64,000 nucleotides of DNA from Pseudomonas sp. NFIX28 (GTDB lineage: Bacteria > Pseudomonadota > Gammaproteobacteria > Pseudomonadales > Pseudomonadaceae), in contig NZ_FNPW01000004.1 in assembly GCF_900107395.1 (NCBI RefSeq), positions 62,001 through 126,000 of the forward strand, read 5' to 3'. Within the stretch, counting starts at the first letter, position 1. The number at the start of each line of letters is the position of its first letter. Position numbers and translations under genes: made by a program. This document shows, one piece after another, positions 36,095 through 44,822 of the stretch. The notes below the pieces were generated by a model that was given only the letters and a program-made list of their open reading frames with translations, did no database searches and had not been told where the DNA came from.

Positions 36095-36886
36095 ATGAGT
36101 CAGCCCAGTTGCAGTCGCGTCAGCCGTGAACAGCGTGGTCATCTCTTCCTCATCGGCCTGGACCGGGTCGCCAAGCGCAATGCCTTCGATTTGCAGCTGC
36201 TCGATCAGCTCAGCCTGGCCTACGGCGAGTTCGAAGCCAGCACCGAGGCCCGGGTCGCCGTGGTGTTCGGCCATGGCGAGCACTTCACCGCCGGGCTGGA
36301 TTTGGCCAACGTCGGGGCGAAGCTGGCCAAAGGCTGGCAGGTGCCGGCCGGCGGCTGCGATCCGTGGGGCGTCTTCGCCGGCCCGCGGGTCAGCAAGCCG
36401 GTCATAGTCGCAGCGCAGGGCTACTGCCTGACCATCGGCATCGAGCTGATGCTGGCGGCGGACATCAACCTGTGCGCCAGCAATACCCGCTTCGCCCAGC
36501 TGGAAGTGCAACGCGGCATTTTTCCGTTCGGCGGCGCCACCCTGCGCCTGCCGCAGATCGCCGGTTGGGGCAATGCCATGCGCTGGTTGCTCACCGGCGA
36601 TGAGTTCGACGCCCATGAAGCCCTGCGCCTGGGCCTGGTCCAGGAAGTGATGGCCAGCGAAGACCTGCTGCCCCGCGCCCTGGCCCTCGCCGAACGGATC
36701 GCCTGCCAGGCGCCGTTGGGGGTTCAAACCACCCTGATGTCGGCCCGACAAGCGCGGCTCGAAGGAGAAAGCGCGGCAGCGCAAGGGCTGCCGCCGCTGG
36801 TGAATAGACTGTTGAACAGCGAAGACGCCAAGGAAGGCGTGCGAGCGATGATCGAGAAGCGTCCGGGGGTGTTCAAGGGGTGTTGA
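36095..36886 (+). CDS. Enoyl-CoA hydratase/isomerase family protein
   Basis: 263-residue crotonase-fold protein. The oxyanion-hole segments are HFTAGLDLANV and AAQGYCLTIGIELMLAADI; family members with hydratase activity carry Glu residues in the second, and here Glu is present (GIELMLA). The substrate is unknown. The ATG at 36095 is seven bases from GAGGA; an ATG at 36089 lies too close. From memory it sits beside the same helicase in P. aeruginosa (PA2841/PA2840). Confidence 0.88.
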   Translation: MSQPSCSRVSREQRGHLFLIGLDRVAKRNAFDLQLLDQLSLAYGEFEASTEARVAVVFGHGEHFTAGLDLANVGAKLAKGWQVPAGGCDPWGVFAGPRVSKPVIVAAQGYCLTIGIELMLAADINLCASNTRFAQLEVQRGIFPFGGATLRLPQIAGWGNAMRWLLTGDEFDAHEALRLGLVQEVMASEDLLPRALALAERIACQAPLGVQTTLMSARQARLEGESAAAQGLPPLVNRLLNSEDAKEGVRAMIEKRPGVFKGC

Positions 36887-36916
36887 GCGGTCCGGACAGG
36901 CGGTGAATGTGAGGCC

Positions 36917-36944
36917 TTATCGCGGGCAAGCCTCGCTCCTACAG
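36917..36944. repeat. REP-type element
   Basis: TTATCGCGGGCAAGCCTCGC followed by TCCTACAG is the common single-arm Pseudomonas REP sequence, lying between convergent genes. Confidence 0.75.
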
Positions 36945-36963
36945 ATGTGCTCGACCAGCCGGC

Positions 36964-37719
36964 TCAGGTCGCCGGCCGGATGCACTTGATCAACGACTGC
37001 AACGAATAGCCCAGGCGCGGCGCCAGCGCCTCGGCCCGTGCGCTCAGGCCGTCCATGTGCAGATCCTGGTCCAGGTCGGACGGCACGATCAGAATCACGT
37101 TGCCCTCCTTCACCGGCAGCTCCCAGTAATGCCGATGGTAAAGCCCGCGCAGCAAGGCCGCGCCCAGCGGCTTGCCATCGTCGGTAGCCCACTGGTTGAT
37201 GACCAGCCAGCCGCCCGGATTGAGACGTTTCTGGCAATTTTCCAGGAACCCCCAGGCCAGGTGCCCGACGCCAGGACCGACGTCGGTGTACAGGTCGACA
37301 AAAATCAGATCCGCCGACTCGGCGCTGTCCAGCAACTCGAGCGCATCGCCGACTCGGATATACAGACGCGGGTCGTCATCCAGCCCCAGGTACTCGATGG
37401 CCAGGCGCGGTACGTCGGGACGCAGCTCGATGGCCTCGACATCTTCCAGCGGCAGGAACTTGAGGCAGGCCTGGGTCAGGGTACCGGCTCCCAGGCCGAG
37501 AAACAGCGCGCTCTCGGGCTGCTCATGGCACAGCGCGCCAATCAGCATGGCGCGGGTGTAGTCATACTCCAACCAGCTCGGGTCGGCGGTAAACACGCAG
37601 CTCTGCTCGATGGCATCGCCAAATTCGAGGAAGCGGTAATCGGCCACTTCCAGTACCCGAATCATGCCGAACTCATCGTGCACTTCGGCGAGCAGGCGCT
37701 CGACGCGCTCCTCAGTCAT
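36964..37719 (-). CDS. Spermidine-synthase-like protein
   Basis: 251-residue Rossmann-fold protein of the polyamine aminopropyltransferase superfamily. Seen: LFLGLGAGTLTQACL (nucleotide-binding Gly-rich loop), a following IELRPDV acidic position, and DLIFVDLYTD, where SpeE has its catalytic Asp. The N-terminal beta domain is shorter than in true SpeE and the substrate motif is not complete, so a methyltransferase-like or unknown role is possible. Confidence 0.82.
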   Translation of the reverse strand: MTEERVERLLAEVHDEFGMIRVLEVADYRFLEFGDAIEQSCVFTADPSWLEYDYTRAMLIGALCHEQPESALFLGLGAGTLTQACLKFLPLEDVEAIELRPDVPRLAIEYLGLDDDPRLYIRVGDALELLDSAESADLIFVDLYTDVGPGVGHLAWGFLENCQKRLNPGGWLVINQWATDDGKPLGAALLRGLYHRHYWELPVKEGNVILIVPSDLDQDLHMDGLSARAEALAPRLGYSLQSLIKCIRPAT

Positions 37720-37880
37720 CTCTTCTCCTAGCCGCGATGGGGCTCAACCTCGCCATCGCGATAAACCAGCCGCTCGGCGCCGAGCGGGAAAGGCGCGATT
37801 GTCCGCGAACCGGCGGGAACAGGTCACGCACTAATTGCTGCTAACATGCCTATCCGACTTTAAAACCACTCGAGTCCACG

Positions 37881-39227
37881 ATGAGCCAACCCTGGAGTCC
37901 TGACAGCTGGCGCGCCCTGCCGATCCAGCAACAACCTGCCTACCCCGACGCCGCCCACCTGTTGCAGGTCGAGCAGACCCTGGCCAGTTACCCGCCGCTG
38001 GTATTTGCCGGCGAAGCCCGGGAATTGCGCCGCCAGTTTGCCGAGGTGACCCAAGGCCGCGCCTTTTTGCTGCAGGGCGGCGACTGCGCCGAAAGCTTCG
38101 CCGAGTTCTCCGCGGCGAAGATCCGCGACACCTTCAAGGTCCTGCTGCAGATGGCGATTGTCATGACTTTCGCCGCCGGCTGCCCGGTGGTCAAGGTCGG
38201 GCGCATGGCCGGCCAGTTCGCCAAGCCACGCTCGGCCAATGACGAAACCATCAATGGCGTGACCCTGCCGGCCTATCGCGGCGATATCGTCAACGGCATA
38301 GGTTTCGATGTAAAAAGCCGGGTGCCGGACCCGGACCGCCTGCTGCAGTCCTACCACCAGGCCACCGCCACCCTGAACCTGCTGCGCGCCTTTGCCCAGG
38401 GCGGCTTTGCCGACCTGCACCAGGTGCACAAATGGAACCTGGACTTCATCGCCAACTCCGCCCTGGCCGAGAAATACAGCCAGCTGGCGGACCGCATCGA
38501 TGAAACCCTGGCCTTCATGCGCGCCTGCGGCATGGACAGCTCGCCGCAGCTGCGCGAGACCAGCTTCTTCACCGCCCACGAGGCGCTGCTGCTGAACTAT
38601 GAAGAAGCGTTCGTCCGTCGTGACAGCCTGACCAACGACTATTACGACTGCTCGGCGCACATGCTGTGGATCGGCGACCGCACCCGCCAGCTCGATGGCG
38701 CCCATGTCGAATTCCTGCGCGGCGTGAATAACCCGATCGGGGTCAAGGTGGGCCCGAGCATGAATGCCGATGACCTGATCCGCCTCATCGACATCCTCAA
38801 CCCGGACAACGATCCGGGCCGCCTGAACCTGATCGCCCGCATGGGCGCAAACAAGGTTGGCGACCATCTGCCGCAGCTGATCCGCGCGGTGGAAAGCGAA
38901 GGCAAGAAGGTGCTGTGGAGCTCGGACCCGATGCACGGCAATACCATCAAGGCCAGCAGCGGTTACAAGACCCGCGATTTCGCGCAGATCCTCAATGAGG
39001 TGAAGCAGTTCTTCCAGGTCCACGAAGCCGAGGGCAGTTATGCCGGCGGCATCCACATCGAGATGACCGGGCAGAACGTCACCGAATGCATTGGCGGTGC
39101 GCGGCCGATTACCGAGGACGGCCTGTCGGATCGTTACCACACCCATTGCGACCCGCGGATGAACGCCGACCAGTCGCTGGAGCTGGCGTTCCTAATTGCC
39201 GAGACCTTGAAACAGGTCAAGCGCTGA
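37881..39227 (+). CDS. Class II 3-deoxy-7-phosphoheptulonate synthase
   Basis: 448-residue plant-type (class II) DAHP synthase, first enzyme of the shikimate pathway, joining PEP and erythrose 4-phosphate. Marks: [26 protein letters not shown], and [12 protein letters not shown] with the metal-binding His, plus [16 protein letters not shown]. Pseudomonads have such enzymes both in primary metabolism and in secondary pathways; here, without antibiotic genes nearby and next to the spermidine-synthase-like gene, it looks like the housekeeping type. A class I enzyme is encoded at 56355. Confidence 0.94.
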   Translation: MSQPWSPDSWRALPIQQQPAYPDAAHLLQVEQTLASYPPLVFAGEARELRRQFAEVTQGRAFLLQGGDCAESFAEFSAAKIRDTFKVLLQMAIVMTFAAGCPVVKVGRMAGQFAKPRSANDETINGVTLPAYRGDIVNGIGFDVKSRVPDPDRLLQSYHQATATLNLLRAFAQGGFADLHQVHKWNLDFIANSALAEKYSQLADRIDETLAFMRACGMDSSPQLRETSFFTAHEALLLNYEEAFVRRDSLTNDYYDCSAHMLWIGDRTRQLDGAHVEFLRGVNNPIGVKVGPSMNADDLIRLIDILNPDNDPGRLNLIARMGANKVGDHLPQLIRAVESEGKKVLWSSDPMHGNTIKASSGYKTRDFAQILNEVKQFFQVHEAEGSYAGGIHIEMTGQNVTECIGGARPITEDGLSDRYHTHCDPRMNADQSLELAFLIAETLKQVKR

Positions 39228-39235
39228 CCGTCAGG

Positions 39236-39304
39236 CCGCTATCGCAAGCAAGTTCGCTCCTGCACCGTTGATTCTGCAGGAGCGAGCCTGCTCGCGATGC
39301 CGCT
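39236..39304. repeat. Paired inverted REP elements (REPIN)
   Basis: Two REP arms in opposite orientation (GCAAGTTCGCTCCTGCA-like on the left and TGCAGGAGCGAGCCTGCTC on the right) with a short spacer, between convergent genes. It could also stop transcription. Confidence 0.8.
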
Positions 39305-40515
39305 TAAAGAAAAACACGCAGCCGCTGGGCACTGGCCCTCGGGCAATTGAGCTGCACGTCGGCCAGCCCCAGCCAGTCGGCCATGCGCCGCAAGCTGCTT
39401 GCCAGCGCCTGCATCCCCTGCTCGTCCAACCCCTGCTCCTCTTCATGCACGGCATGCACCGCCAGGCGCCCGTGCGCTCGCTCAGCCCGCAGGTCGACCC
39501 GCGCGGCGATCCGTTCATGGTGCAAAAACGGCAGCACGTAATAGCCATACACCCGCTTGTGCTGCGGTGTGTAGATTTCCAGCCGATAGTGGAAATCAAA
39601 CAGCCGCTCGGTGCGGCTGCGCTCCCAGATCAGCGAATCGAAGGGCGATAGCAAGGCACTGGCCGCCACGCGACGCGGCACTGTCGCCTGCGGCAGGCAA
39701 TACGCCGTTTGCTTCCAGCCCACCACCTTGCAGGCCACCAGCTCGCCGCCTTCCAGCAGTTCCGTCAGGCGCGCCCGGCTGTCCGCCGGTTCCAGGCGAA
39801 AATAGTCGCGCAGGTCTTTTTCCGTGGCCACGCCCAGGGCGCTGGCGGCATGCAGCAGCAAACCGCGCTGGGCGTCGGCTTCGCTGAGCGGCGAATGGCC
39901 GAGGATGCTTGAGGGAATCACCCGCTCCGGCAAGTCGTACAAGCGCTCGAAACCTCGCCGCCCCGCCACTGTCACTTCACCGGCGGCAAACAGCCATTCC
40001 AGTGCGTGTTTCTCCGCGCTCCAATCCCACCAGGGGCCAGCGCGCTCCTCACGGGTCGACAAGCTGCCCGCGCCCAGAGCGCCCTGCTCCTCGACCGCGG
40101 CCAGCACCCGACGGATAGTCGCCTGCTGCTCCTGGCCAAAACGCGCCAACTGCTGGTAGATGCCCTGCCCCTCGCTTGCCCGTTGCATGCGCCAGCGCAT
40201 CAGCGGGTACAGCGACAGCGGCAGCAACGAGGCTTCGTGGCCCCAGTATTCGAACAGCGTGCGTTGCCGCCCCTGGCTCCAGGCAGCCTGGTCCAGCAGT
40301 GGCGCGGGGTAGTTGCCCAGGCGGGAGAACAGCGGCAAATAGTGCGAGCGCACCAGGGCGTTGACCGAGTCGATCTGCAGGATGCCCAGGCGCGCGATCA
40401 GGCGGTTGAGCTGTGCCGGCCCGATCGTCGCAGGCAGCGGTCGCCCGGAAAAGCCCTGGGCGGCCAGCGCCAGGCGCCGAGCCTGTTTGAGGGAAAAGGA
40501 CAGTTCTGCGGGCAT
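39304..40515 (-). CDS. YcaQ-like winged-helix DNA glycosylase
   Basis: 403-residue protein of the HTH_42 family, which includes bacterial interstrand-crosslink glycosylases (E. coli YcaQ/AlkX, Streptomyces AlkZ). The catalytic QxD motif is likely QIDSVN near residue 47, the AlkX form. SHYLPLFSRLGNY and the three winged-helix units are consistent. Such enzymes unhook nitrogen-mustard-type crosslinks. Monocistronic; the 3' end lies within the REP pair. Confidence 0.85.
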   Translation of the reverse strand: MPAELSFSLKQARRLALAAQGFSGRPLPATIGPAQLNRLIARLGILQIDSVNALVRSHYLPLFSRLGNYPAPLLDQAAWSQGRQRTLFEYWGHEASLLPLSLYPLMRWRMQRASEGQGIYQQLARFGQEQQATIRRVLAAVEEQGALGAGSLSTREERAGPWWDWSAEKHALEWLFAAGEVTVAGRRGFERLYDLPERVIPSSILGHSPLSEADAQRGLLLHAASALGVATEKDLRDYFRLEPADSRARLTELLEGGELVACKVVGWKQTAYCLPQATVPRRVAASALLSPFDSLIWERSRTERLFDFHYRLEIYTPQHKRVYGYYVLPFLHHERIAARVDLRAERAHGRLAVHAVHEEEQGLDEQGMQALASSLRRMADWLGLADVQLNCPRASAQRLRVFL

Positions 40516-40581
40516 GGCAAATCTCCTTTGTCTGCCCGCAAGCTACCTCAGCGAGAAGCCGCTTGTGTAGCGCTTTGACGT

Positions 40582-40803
40582 TCACTTGTGCATCGGGTCG
40601 TCCCAGAACGGCCGCACAGTTTCCCGCTCCACATCCGCGCGACTGAGGCCAATGTCTTTCAGCGCCTCGTCACTCATGCCGGCGAGCATGGCGCGTTCAC
40701 GGTGCAACTCATGCCAACGGACGACCCGCTGCAGCAGATGCCGCCAGGAAACGTCGTGCCAGGTAAACCGGTGAGCCAGTACAAAACCTTTTTGACCTTT
40801 CAT
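40582..40803 (-). CDS. Small DUF1127 protein
   Basis: 73 residues. Its C-terminal half is the DUF1127 helix motif (RHLLQRVVRWHELHRERAMLAGMSDEALKDIGLSRADVERE), Arg-rich and found in small proteins that in alphaproteobacteria bind RNA and affect phosphate or stress responses. ATG 40803 with GGAGGG upstream. Divergent from the LysR gene at 40874. Confidence 0.88.
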   Translation of the reverse strand: MKGQKGFVLAHRFTWHDVSWRHLLQRVVRWHELHRERAMLAGMSDEALKDIGLSRADVERETVRPFWDDPMHK

Positions 40804-40873
40804 CGTCTTGCCCTCCAAGTGGGATGGCTCAAGTTTCCGCCCAGGGCTAAGATCAATCCAACGAATGTTTCTT

Positions 40874-41755
40874 ATGCAATACATCTCGGAGTTTGATGAA
40901 TTGTCCAGCTACCCAAGCATTGATACCGAGGTGCTGCGCACCTTCGTTGCCATCGCCGACCAGGGCGGTTTCACCAAGGCCGGCGAGCTGGTCAATCGCA
41001 CCCAGTCCGCGGTGAGCATGCAAATGAAACGGCTCGAGGAGGACGTGCTGCAACGCCAGCTGTTCCAGCGCGAGGGCCGCCAGGTACGCCTGACCGCCGA
41101 GGGCCAGGTGCTGCTGGGTTATGCGCGGCGCATCCTGAAACTGCACAGCGAAGTGTTCAACACCTTGCGCGAGCCGCACATGGTCGGCACCGTGCGCATC
41201 GGTACGCCGGACGATTACGTGATGCGTTTTCTACCGGGGATCCTGTCGCGCTTTGCCCAGGCTTATCCCTTGATCCAGATCGAGGTGCATTGCGAGTCGT
41301 CCAGGCAACTGCTGCTACGCCAGGATCTGGACCTGTCTATCGTCACCCGTGAGCCGGGCAGCGAAATCGGCCAGTTATTGCGCAAGGAGCGTTTCGTCTG
41401 GGCCGAGGCCCAGGGCTTCTGCCCGCATGAGCAAACGCCGCTGCCCCTGGCGATGTTCAACAGCGATTGCTTCTGCAGGCAGTGGGCGTGCAATGCCCTG
41501 GACGCCGCCGGTCGCGACTATCGCATCGCCTACAACAGCTCCAGCCTGTCGGCACTGATGGCCGTGGTCAGCGCCGGCCTGGCGATCACCGCGCAACTGG
41601 AAAGCCTGATCACCTCGGACATGCGCATCCTCGGCGCCGCCGAAGACCTGCCGGTATTGCCCGAGGCCAGCATCATGCTGGTGCGCAACCTCAACACGCC
41701 TTCGCCCATCACCGAATGCCTGGCCGAGCACATAGTCGAAGGCTTCAAACTTTAA
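40874..41755 (+). CDS. LysR-family transcriptional regulator (LrhA/HexA-like)
   Basis: 293-residue LysR regulator. N-terminal winged helix (FVAIADQGGFTKAGELVNRTQSAVSMQMKRLEE), then a periplasmic-binding-type effector domain. The extended, acidic N-terminus and the RTQSAVSMQMK recognition helix resemble the LrhA/HexA branch. Either ATG 40865 or 40874 can start it. It overlaps the 3' end of the TauE gene by 11 bp. The target is unknown; the DUF1127 gene is divergent from it and could be one. Confidence 0.88.
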   Translation: MQYISEFDELSSYPSIDTEVLRTFVAIADQGGFTKAGELVNRTQSAVSMQMKRLEEDVLQRQLFQREGRQVRLTAEGQVLLGYARRILKLHSEVFNTLREPHMVGTVRIGTPDDYVMRFLPGILSRFAQAYPLIQIEVHCESSRQLLLRQDLDLSIVTREPGSEIGQLLRKERFVWAEAQGFCPHEQTPLPLAMFNSDCFCRQWACNALDAAGRDYRIAYNSSSLSALMAVVSAGLAITAQLESLITSDMRILGAAEDLPVLPEASIMLVRNLNTPSPITECLAEHIVEGFKL

Positions 41756-42494
41756 AGGCGAGCATCACCGCGCAGACCACCAGGAAACCGCAGAACAGCC
41801 CGCGCAGCATTCGCTCGGGCAGCGCGTGGGCGATTTTCACTCCCCAACTGATGCTCAGCAGCCCACCCACCGCCAACGGCAGGCCGATCATCCAGTCCAC
41901 CTCCCGATGCACCCCGTAGGTCACCAGCGTGACCCCGGTGCTGGGCAGCGCCAGGGCCAGCGACAGCCCCTGGGCGATTACCTGGGTGGTGCCGAACACG
42001 CTGGTCAGCACCGGCGTGGCAACCACGGCGCCGCCGACACCGAACAGCCCGCCCATCGCCCCGGAAGCCGCACCCAACACACCGAGCCATGGCCAGGGGT
42101 AGCGCATCTGCGCCGAAGCCGGGGCATTGGCCAGGAACATGCGCACCAGGTTATAGGCGGACAGCGCCACCAGGAACGCGACGAAGCCGATCCGCATAAC
42201 CTGGGCGTCGATGCCCACGGCCCAGATCGAGCCGAGCCAGGCGAAACAGAACCCCATCAAGGCCAACGGCAAGGCGTGACGCGCCTCGATCCGGTTGCGC
42301 TGGTGATACCGCCACAACGCCAGCATCACGTTAGGCACCACCATCACCAATGCCGTGCCTTGGGCGATCTGCTGGTCCAGGCCGAACAGCACGCCCAGCA
42401 CCGGAATCGCAATCAGCCCGCCACCAATTCCAAACAAGCCGCCCACCGTGCCGAGCGCCGCGCCCAATAACACATACATCGCCAAATCGATCAC
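41745..42494 (-). CDS. TauE/SafE-family membrane exporter
   Basis: 249-residue inner-membrane protein with seven or eight helices and two related halves, each with the signature GGLFGIGGGLIAIPVL and GGLFGVGGAVVATPVL. The family exports sulfite, sulfonates or other organic anions. GTG 42494 has GAGGAG upstream at seven bases. Divergent from a LysR regulator (42602) which may control it. Confidence 0.9.
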   Translation of the reverse strand: MIDLAMYVLLGAALGTVGGLFGIGGGLIAIPVLGVLFGLDQQIAQGTALVMVVPNVMLALWRYHQRNRIEARHALPLALMGFCFAWLGSIWAVGIDAQVMRIGFVAFLVALSAYNLVRMFLANAPASAQMRYPWPWLGVLGAASGAMGGLFGVGGAVVATPVLTSVFGTTQVIAQGLSLALALPSTGVTLVTYGVHREVDWMIGLPLAVGGLLSISWGVKIAHALPERMLRGLFCGFLVVCAVMLAFKV

Positions 42495-42601
42495 AGCCGC
42501 TCTCCTCACTCAGGCCATGCATGCTACGCAGTCGGCCCTGGTGCGGAAACGCACAGCAACGCACAATGGCTTTGCCAAATTCGCACAAGCAAAAATCCGC
42601 C

Positions 42602-43552
42602 ATGAACCCCAATGCCCTTACCGACCAACTCGGCCTGTTCCTCGATGTGCTGGAAGCCGGGAGTTTTTCCGCCGCCGCGCGTCGCCATCCCTTGACCCCT
42701 TCGGCGGTAGCCCGGCGCATCGACAGCCTGGAAAATGCCGTCGGCAGCAAGCTGTTCATGCGTACCACCCATGCCGTGGTGGCCACGGCGGCAGGCCAGG
42801 CCTTCGCCGAGCGCGCCCGACGGATCGTCGCCGAACTGCAACTGGCCCGGGCGGAAGCCGTGTCCCTGAGCCACGCGCCGGAAGGCCTGATTCGCATCGA
42901 TGCGCCCGCGGCATTCGGCCGGCGTCATCTGGCGCCGGCGATTGCCGATTTCCTGGTGCTCTATCCAGGGCTGGACGTGCAGCTGCACCTGATCGACAGC
43001 TTCGTCGACATGCAGGGCTCGCACCTGGGCAAGGTCGATCTGGTGCTGCGCGCCGGACAAAGGGTCGATACCCGCATGGTGGCGACTTCACTGGCGAGCA
43101 TCGTGCGCATCGCCTGCGCCAGCCCGGCTTATTTAAAGCGTCGCGGCACACCGGTGCATCCCGCCGAACTGAGCCAACACGATGGCCTGGACTGGGATGG
43201 CCTGGCCCCGCTGTTCGCCTGGCGCTTCGAACTGGACGGGCAGTTGCAAACCCATCGCCCACAACGCATCCGCCTGAGCGCCAACAATGCCGAGGCGCTG
43301 CTGTCCGGTGCCCTGGCCGGGCTGGGTATCGCTCACTTGCCGACCTGGCTGGCCAGCGAACATCTGCTGCGCGGCGAACTGATGCCGCTGTTCTGCGAAA
43401 CCGGCCTGCCCAAACCGGAAAGCGCCGGTATCTACGCCCTGCGCCTGGAACAGCACACCAACGCCCGCAGCCGCCTGTTGCTGGAATACTTGAAGACTCG
43501 TTTCAGCCCGATTCCACCCTGGGATCTGGCGCTGCAGAGCGCCATGGGCTGA
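42602..43552 (+). CDS. LysR-family transcriptional regulator (AaeR/CrgA-like)
   Basis: 316-residue LysR regulator with DNA-binding segment FLDVLEAGSFSAAARRHPLTPSAVARRIDSLE and an effector domain opening GLIRIDAPAAFGRRHLAP, typical of the CrgA/AaeR branch. Divergent from the TauE-type gene with about 107 bp between the starts, the classical layout for LysR control of the neighbour. Confidence 0.9.
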   Translation: MNPNALTDQLGLFLDVLEAGSFSAAARRHPLTPSAVARRIDSLENAVGSKLFMRTTHAVVATAAGQAFAERARRIVAELQLARAEAVSLSHAPEGLIRIDAPAAFGRRHLAPAIADFLVLYPGLDVQLHLIDSFVDMQGSHLGKVDLVLRAGQRVDTRMVATSLASIVRIACASPAYLKRRGTPVHPAELSQHDGLDWDGLAPLFAWRFELDGQLQTHRPQRIRLSANNAEALLSGALAGLGIAHLPTWLASEHLLRGELMPLFCETGLPKPESAGIYALRLEQHTNARSRLLLEYLKTRFSPIPPWDLALQSAMG

Positions 43553-43629
43553 AAACGCCGGCAAGAATTATCTGGCGCATTAAAGATTCGCCCGCTAGAT
43601 TCAGGACGAGTATCAATCAAGGCCCGACC

Positions 43630-44091
43630 ATGACCACCCAACGCTCCACCCCGGAAAAATGCGACGACCTGCTGCTGGATAACCAGCTGTGCTTCGCCCT
43701 GCATTCGACTTCGCTGCTGATGACCAAAGTCTATAAACCGCTGCTCCATGAGCTGGGCCTGACTTATCCCCAATACCTGGCGATGATGGTGCTCTGGGAG
43801 CACGACGGCCTGACCGTCGGCGAGATCAGCAGCCGCCTGCTGACCGATCCCGGCTCATTGACGCCCCTGCTCAAGCGCCTGGAGGCCGAGGGCCTGTTGA
43901 GCCGTACCCGCAGCCGCGAAGACGAACGAGTGGTCATCATCGAACTGACCGAGCAAGGTCGTGCCCTGCATGACCGAGCGCGAGGCATCCCCCAATGCAT
44001 CCTCGGCTCCAGCGGCCTGACCCTGGAGCAATTGCGCAAACTGCAGGCCGACCTGCTGAACCTGCGCGGCCATCTGCAAGACAGCCTTTAA
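43630..44091 (+). CDS. ohrR: Organic hydroperoxide sensor OhrR
   Basis: 153-residue MarR-family repressor. Cys21 (NQLCFALHS) is the sensing thiol and Cys123 (PQCILGSSG) the partner, as in two-Cys OhrR proteins such as that of Xanthomonas (Cys22/Cys127). The DNA-binding helix contains [14 protein letters not shown]. It is 276 bp upstream of ohr, its standard target. Closely related to ospR at 28219 (same recognition helix [13 protein letters not shown] form). Confidence 0.92.
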   Translation: MTTQRSTPEKCDDLLLDNQLCFALHSTSLLMTKVYKPLLHELGLTYPQYLAMMVLWEHDGLTVGEISSRLLTDPGSLTPLLKRLEAEGLLSRTRSREDERVVIIELTEQGRALHDRARGIPQCILGSSGLTLEQLRKLQADLLNLRGHLQDSL

Positions 44092-44092
44092 C

Positions 44093-44150
44093 GGCGCCCT
44101 CGCGAGCACGCCTGCCTTCCCCCTGCAGAAGCGTTTGCTCGCGACTCCCT
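44093..44150. repeat. Degenerate REP-like palindrome
   Basis: CCTCGCGAGCACGCCTGC and GCGTTTGCTCGCGA are imperfect inverted arms around a C-rich spacer, at the end of ohrR; probably a decayed REP pair that may double as terminator. Confidence 0.4.
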
Positions 44151-44274
44151 CCATTTCGACGCCGCCGACAGCGTGTCGAAAAAATATCTCAAAAAAATCC
44201 ACATCAAAATCAACTGGTTAGCTCACAGCTCAGATTCTTTTCCAACGGATTTCGATTTTTTTCAAAAATTTATC

Positions 44275-44284
44275 TTGCGCACAA
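44275..44284 (+). promoter_or_regulatory. Probable OhrR-binding core upstream of ohr
   Basis: TTGCGCACAA in an A/T-rich surround, 83 bp before ohr. The same ten bases, in the same direction relative to the gene, form the centre of the gpx-ospR operator. Its outer arms are less symmetric here. Confidence 0.6.
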
Positions 44285-44367
44285 AATATTTGAGCGATAC
44301 ATTTATCTCGCACTTACTTGGCGCGCAAACATTTAGCGCAAACAACCAAACCCAAGAGGCTCACACC

Positions 44368-44787
44368 ATGCAAACTCTCTATACCGCAGTCGCAACCGCA
44401 ACCGGTGGCCGTGATGGTCGCGCCGTCTCCAGCGACAACATTCTCGACGTCAAGCTCTCCACCCCCAAGGAACTCGGCGGCGCCGGCGGCCAGGCGACCA
44501 ACCCTGAACAACTTTTCGCCGCGGGCTACTCCGCCTGCTTCATCGGTGCCCTGAAATTCGTTGCCGGCCAAAGCAAGCGCAAGATCCCGGATAACGCCTC
44601 GATCACCGCCCATGTCGGGATCGGCCAGATTCCTGGCGGCTTCGGCCTGGACATCGACCTGCACATCAGCCTGCCAGGCCTTGAACAGAGCGACGCGCAA
44701 TCGCTGGTCGAAGCGGCTCACCAGGTCTGCCCTTACTCCAACGCCACCCGCAGCAACGTCGACGTACGTCTGCACGTGACTGTCTAA
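44368..44787 (+). CDS. ohr: Organic hydroperoxide resistance protein
   Basis: 139-residue Ohr, a thiol peroxidase for organic and lipid hydroperoxides. Cys57 (GYSACFIGAL) and Cys121 (VCPYSNA) are the active pair, and Arg18 (DGRAVSSD) and Glu47 (NPEQLFAAG) complete the known site. Under OhrR control. Followed at 35 bp by a secreted esterase in the same direction. Confidence 0.96.
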   Translation: MQTLYTAVATATGGRDGRAVSSDNILDVKLSTPKELGGAGGQATNPEQLFAAGYSACFIGALKFVAGQSKRKIPDNASITAHVGIGQIPGGFGLDIDLHISLPGLEQSDAQSLVEAAHQVCPYSNATRSNVDVRLHVTV

Positions 44788-44822
44788 CCCAGCTGCGCAC
44801 CCACGCCCGCACCGCCCAGGAG

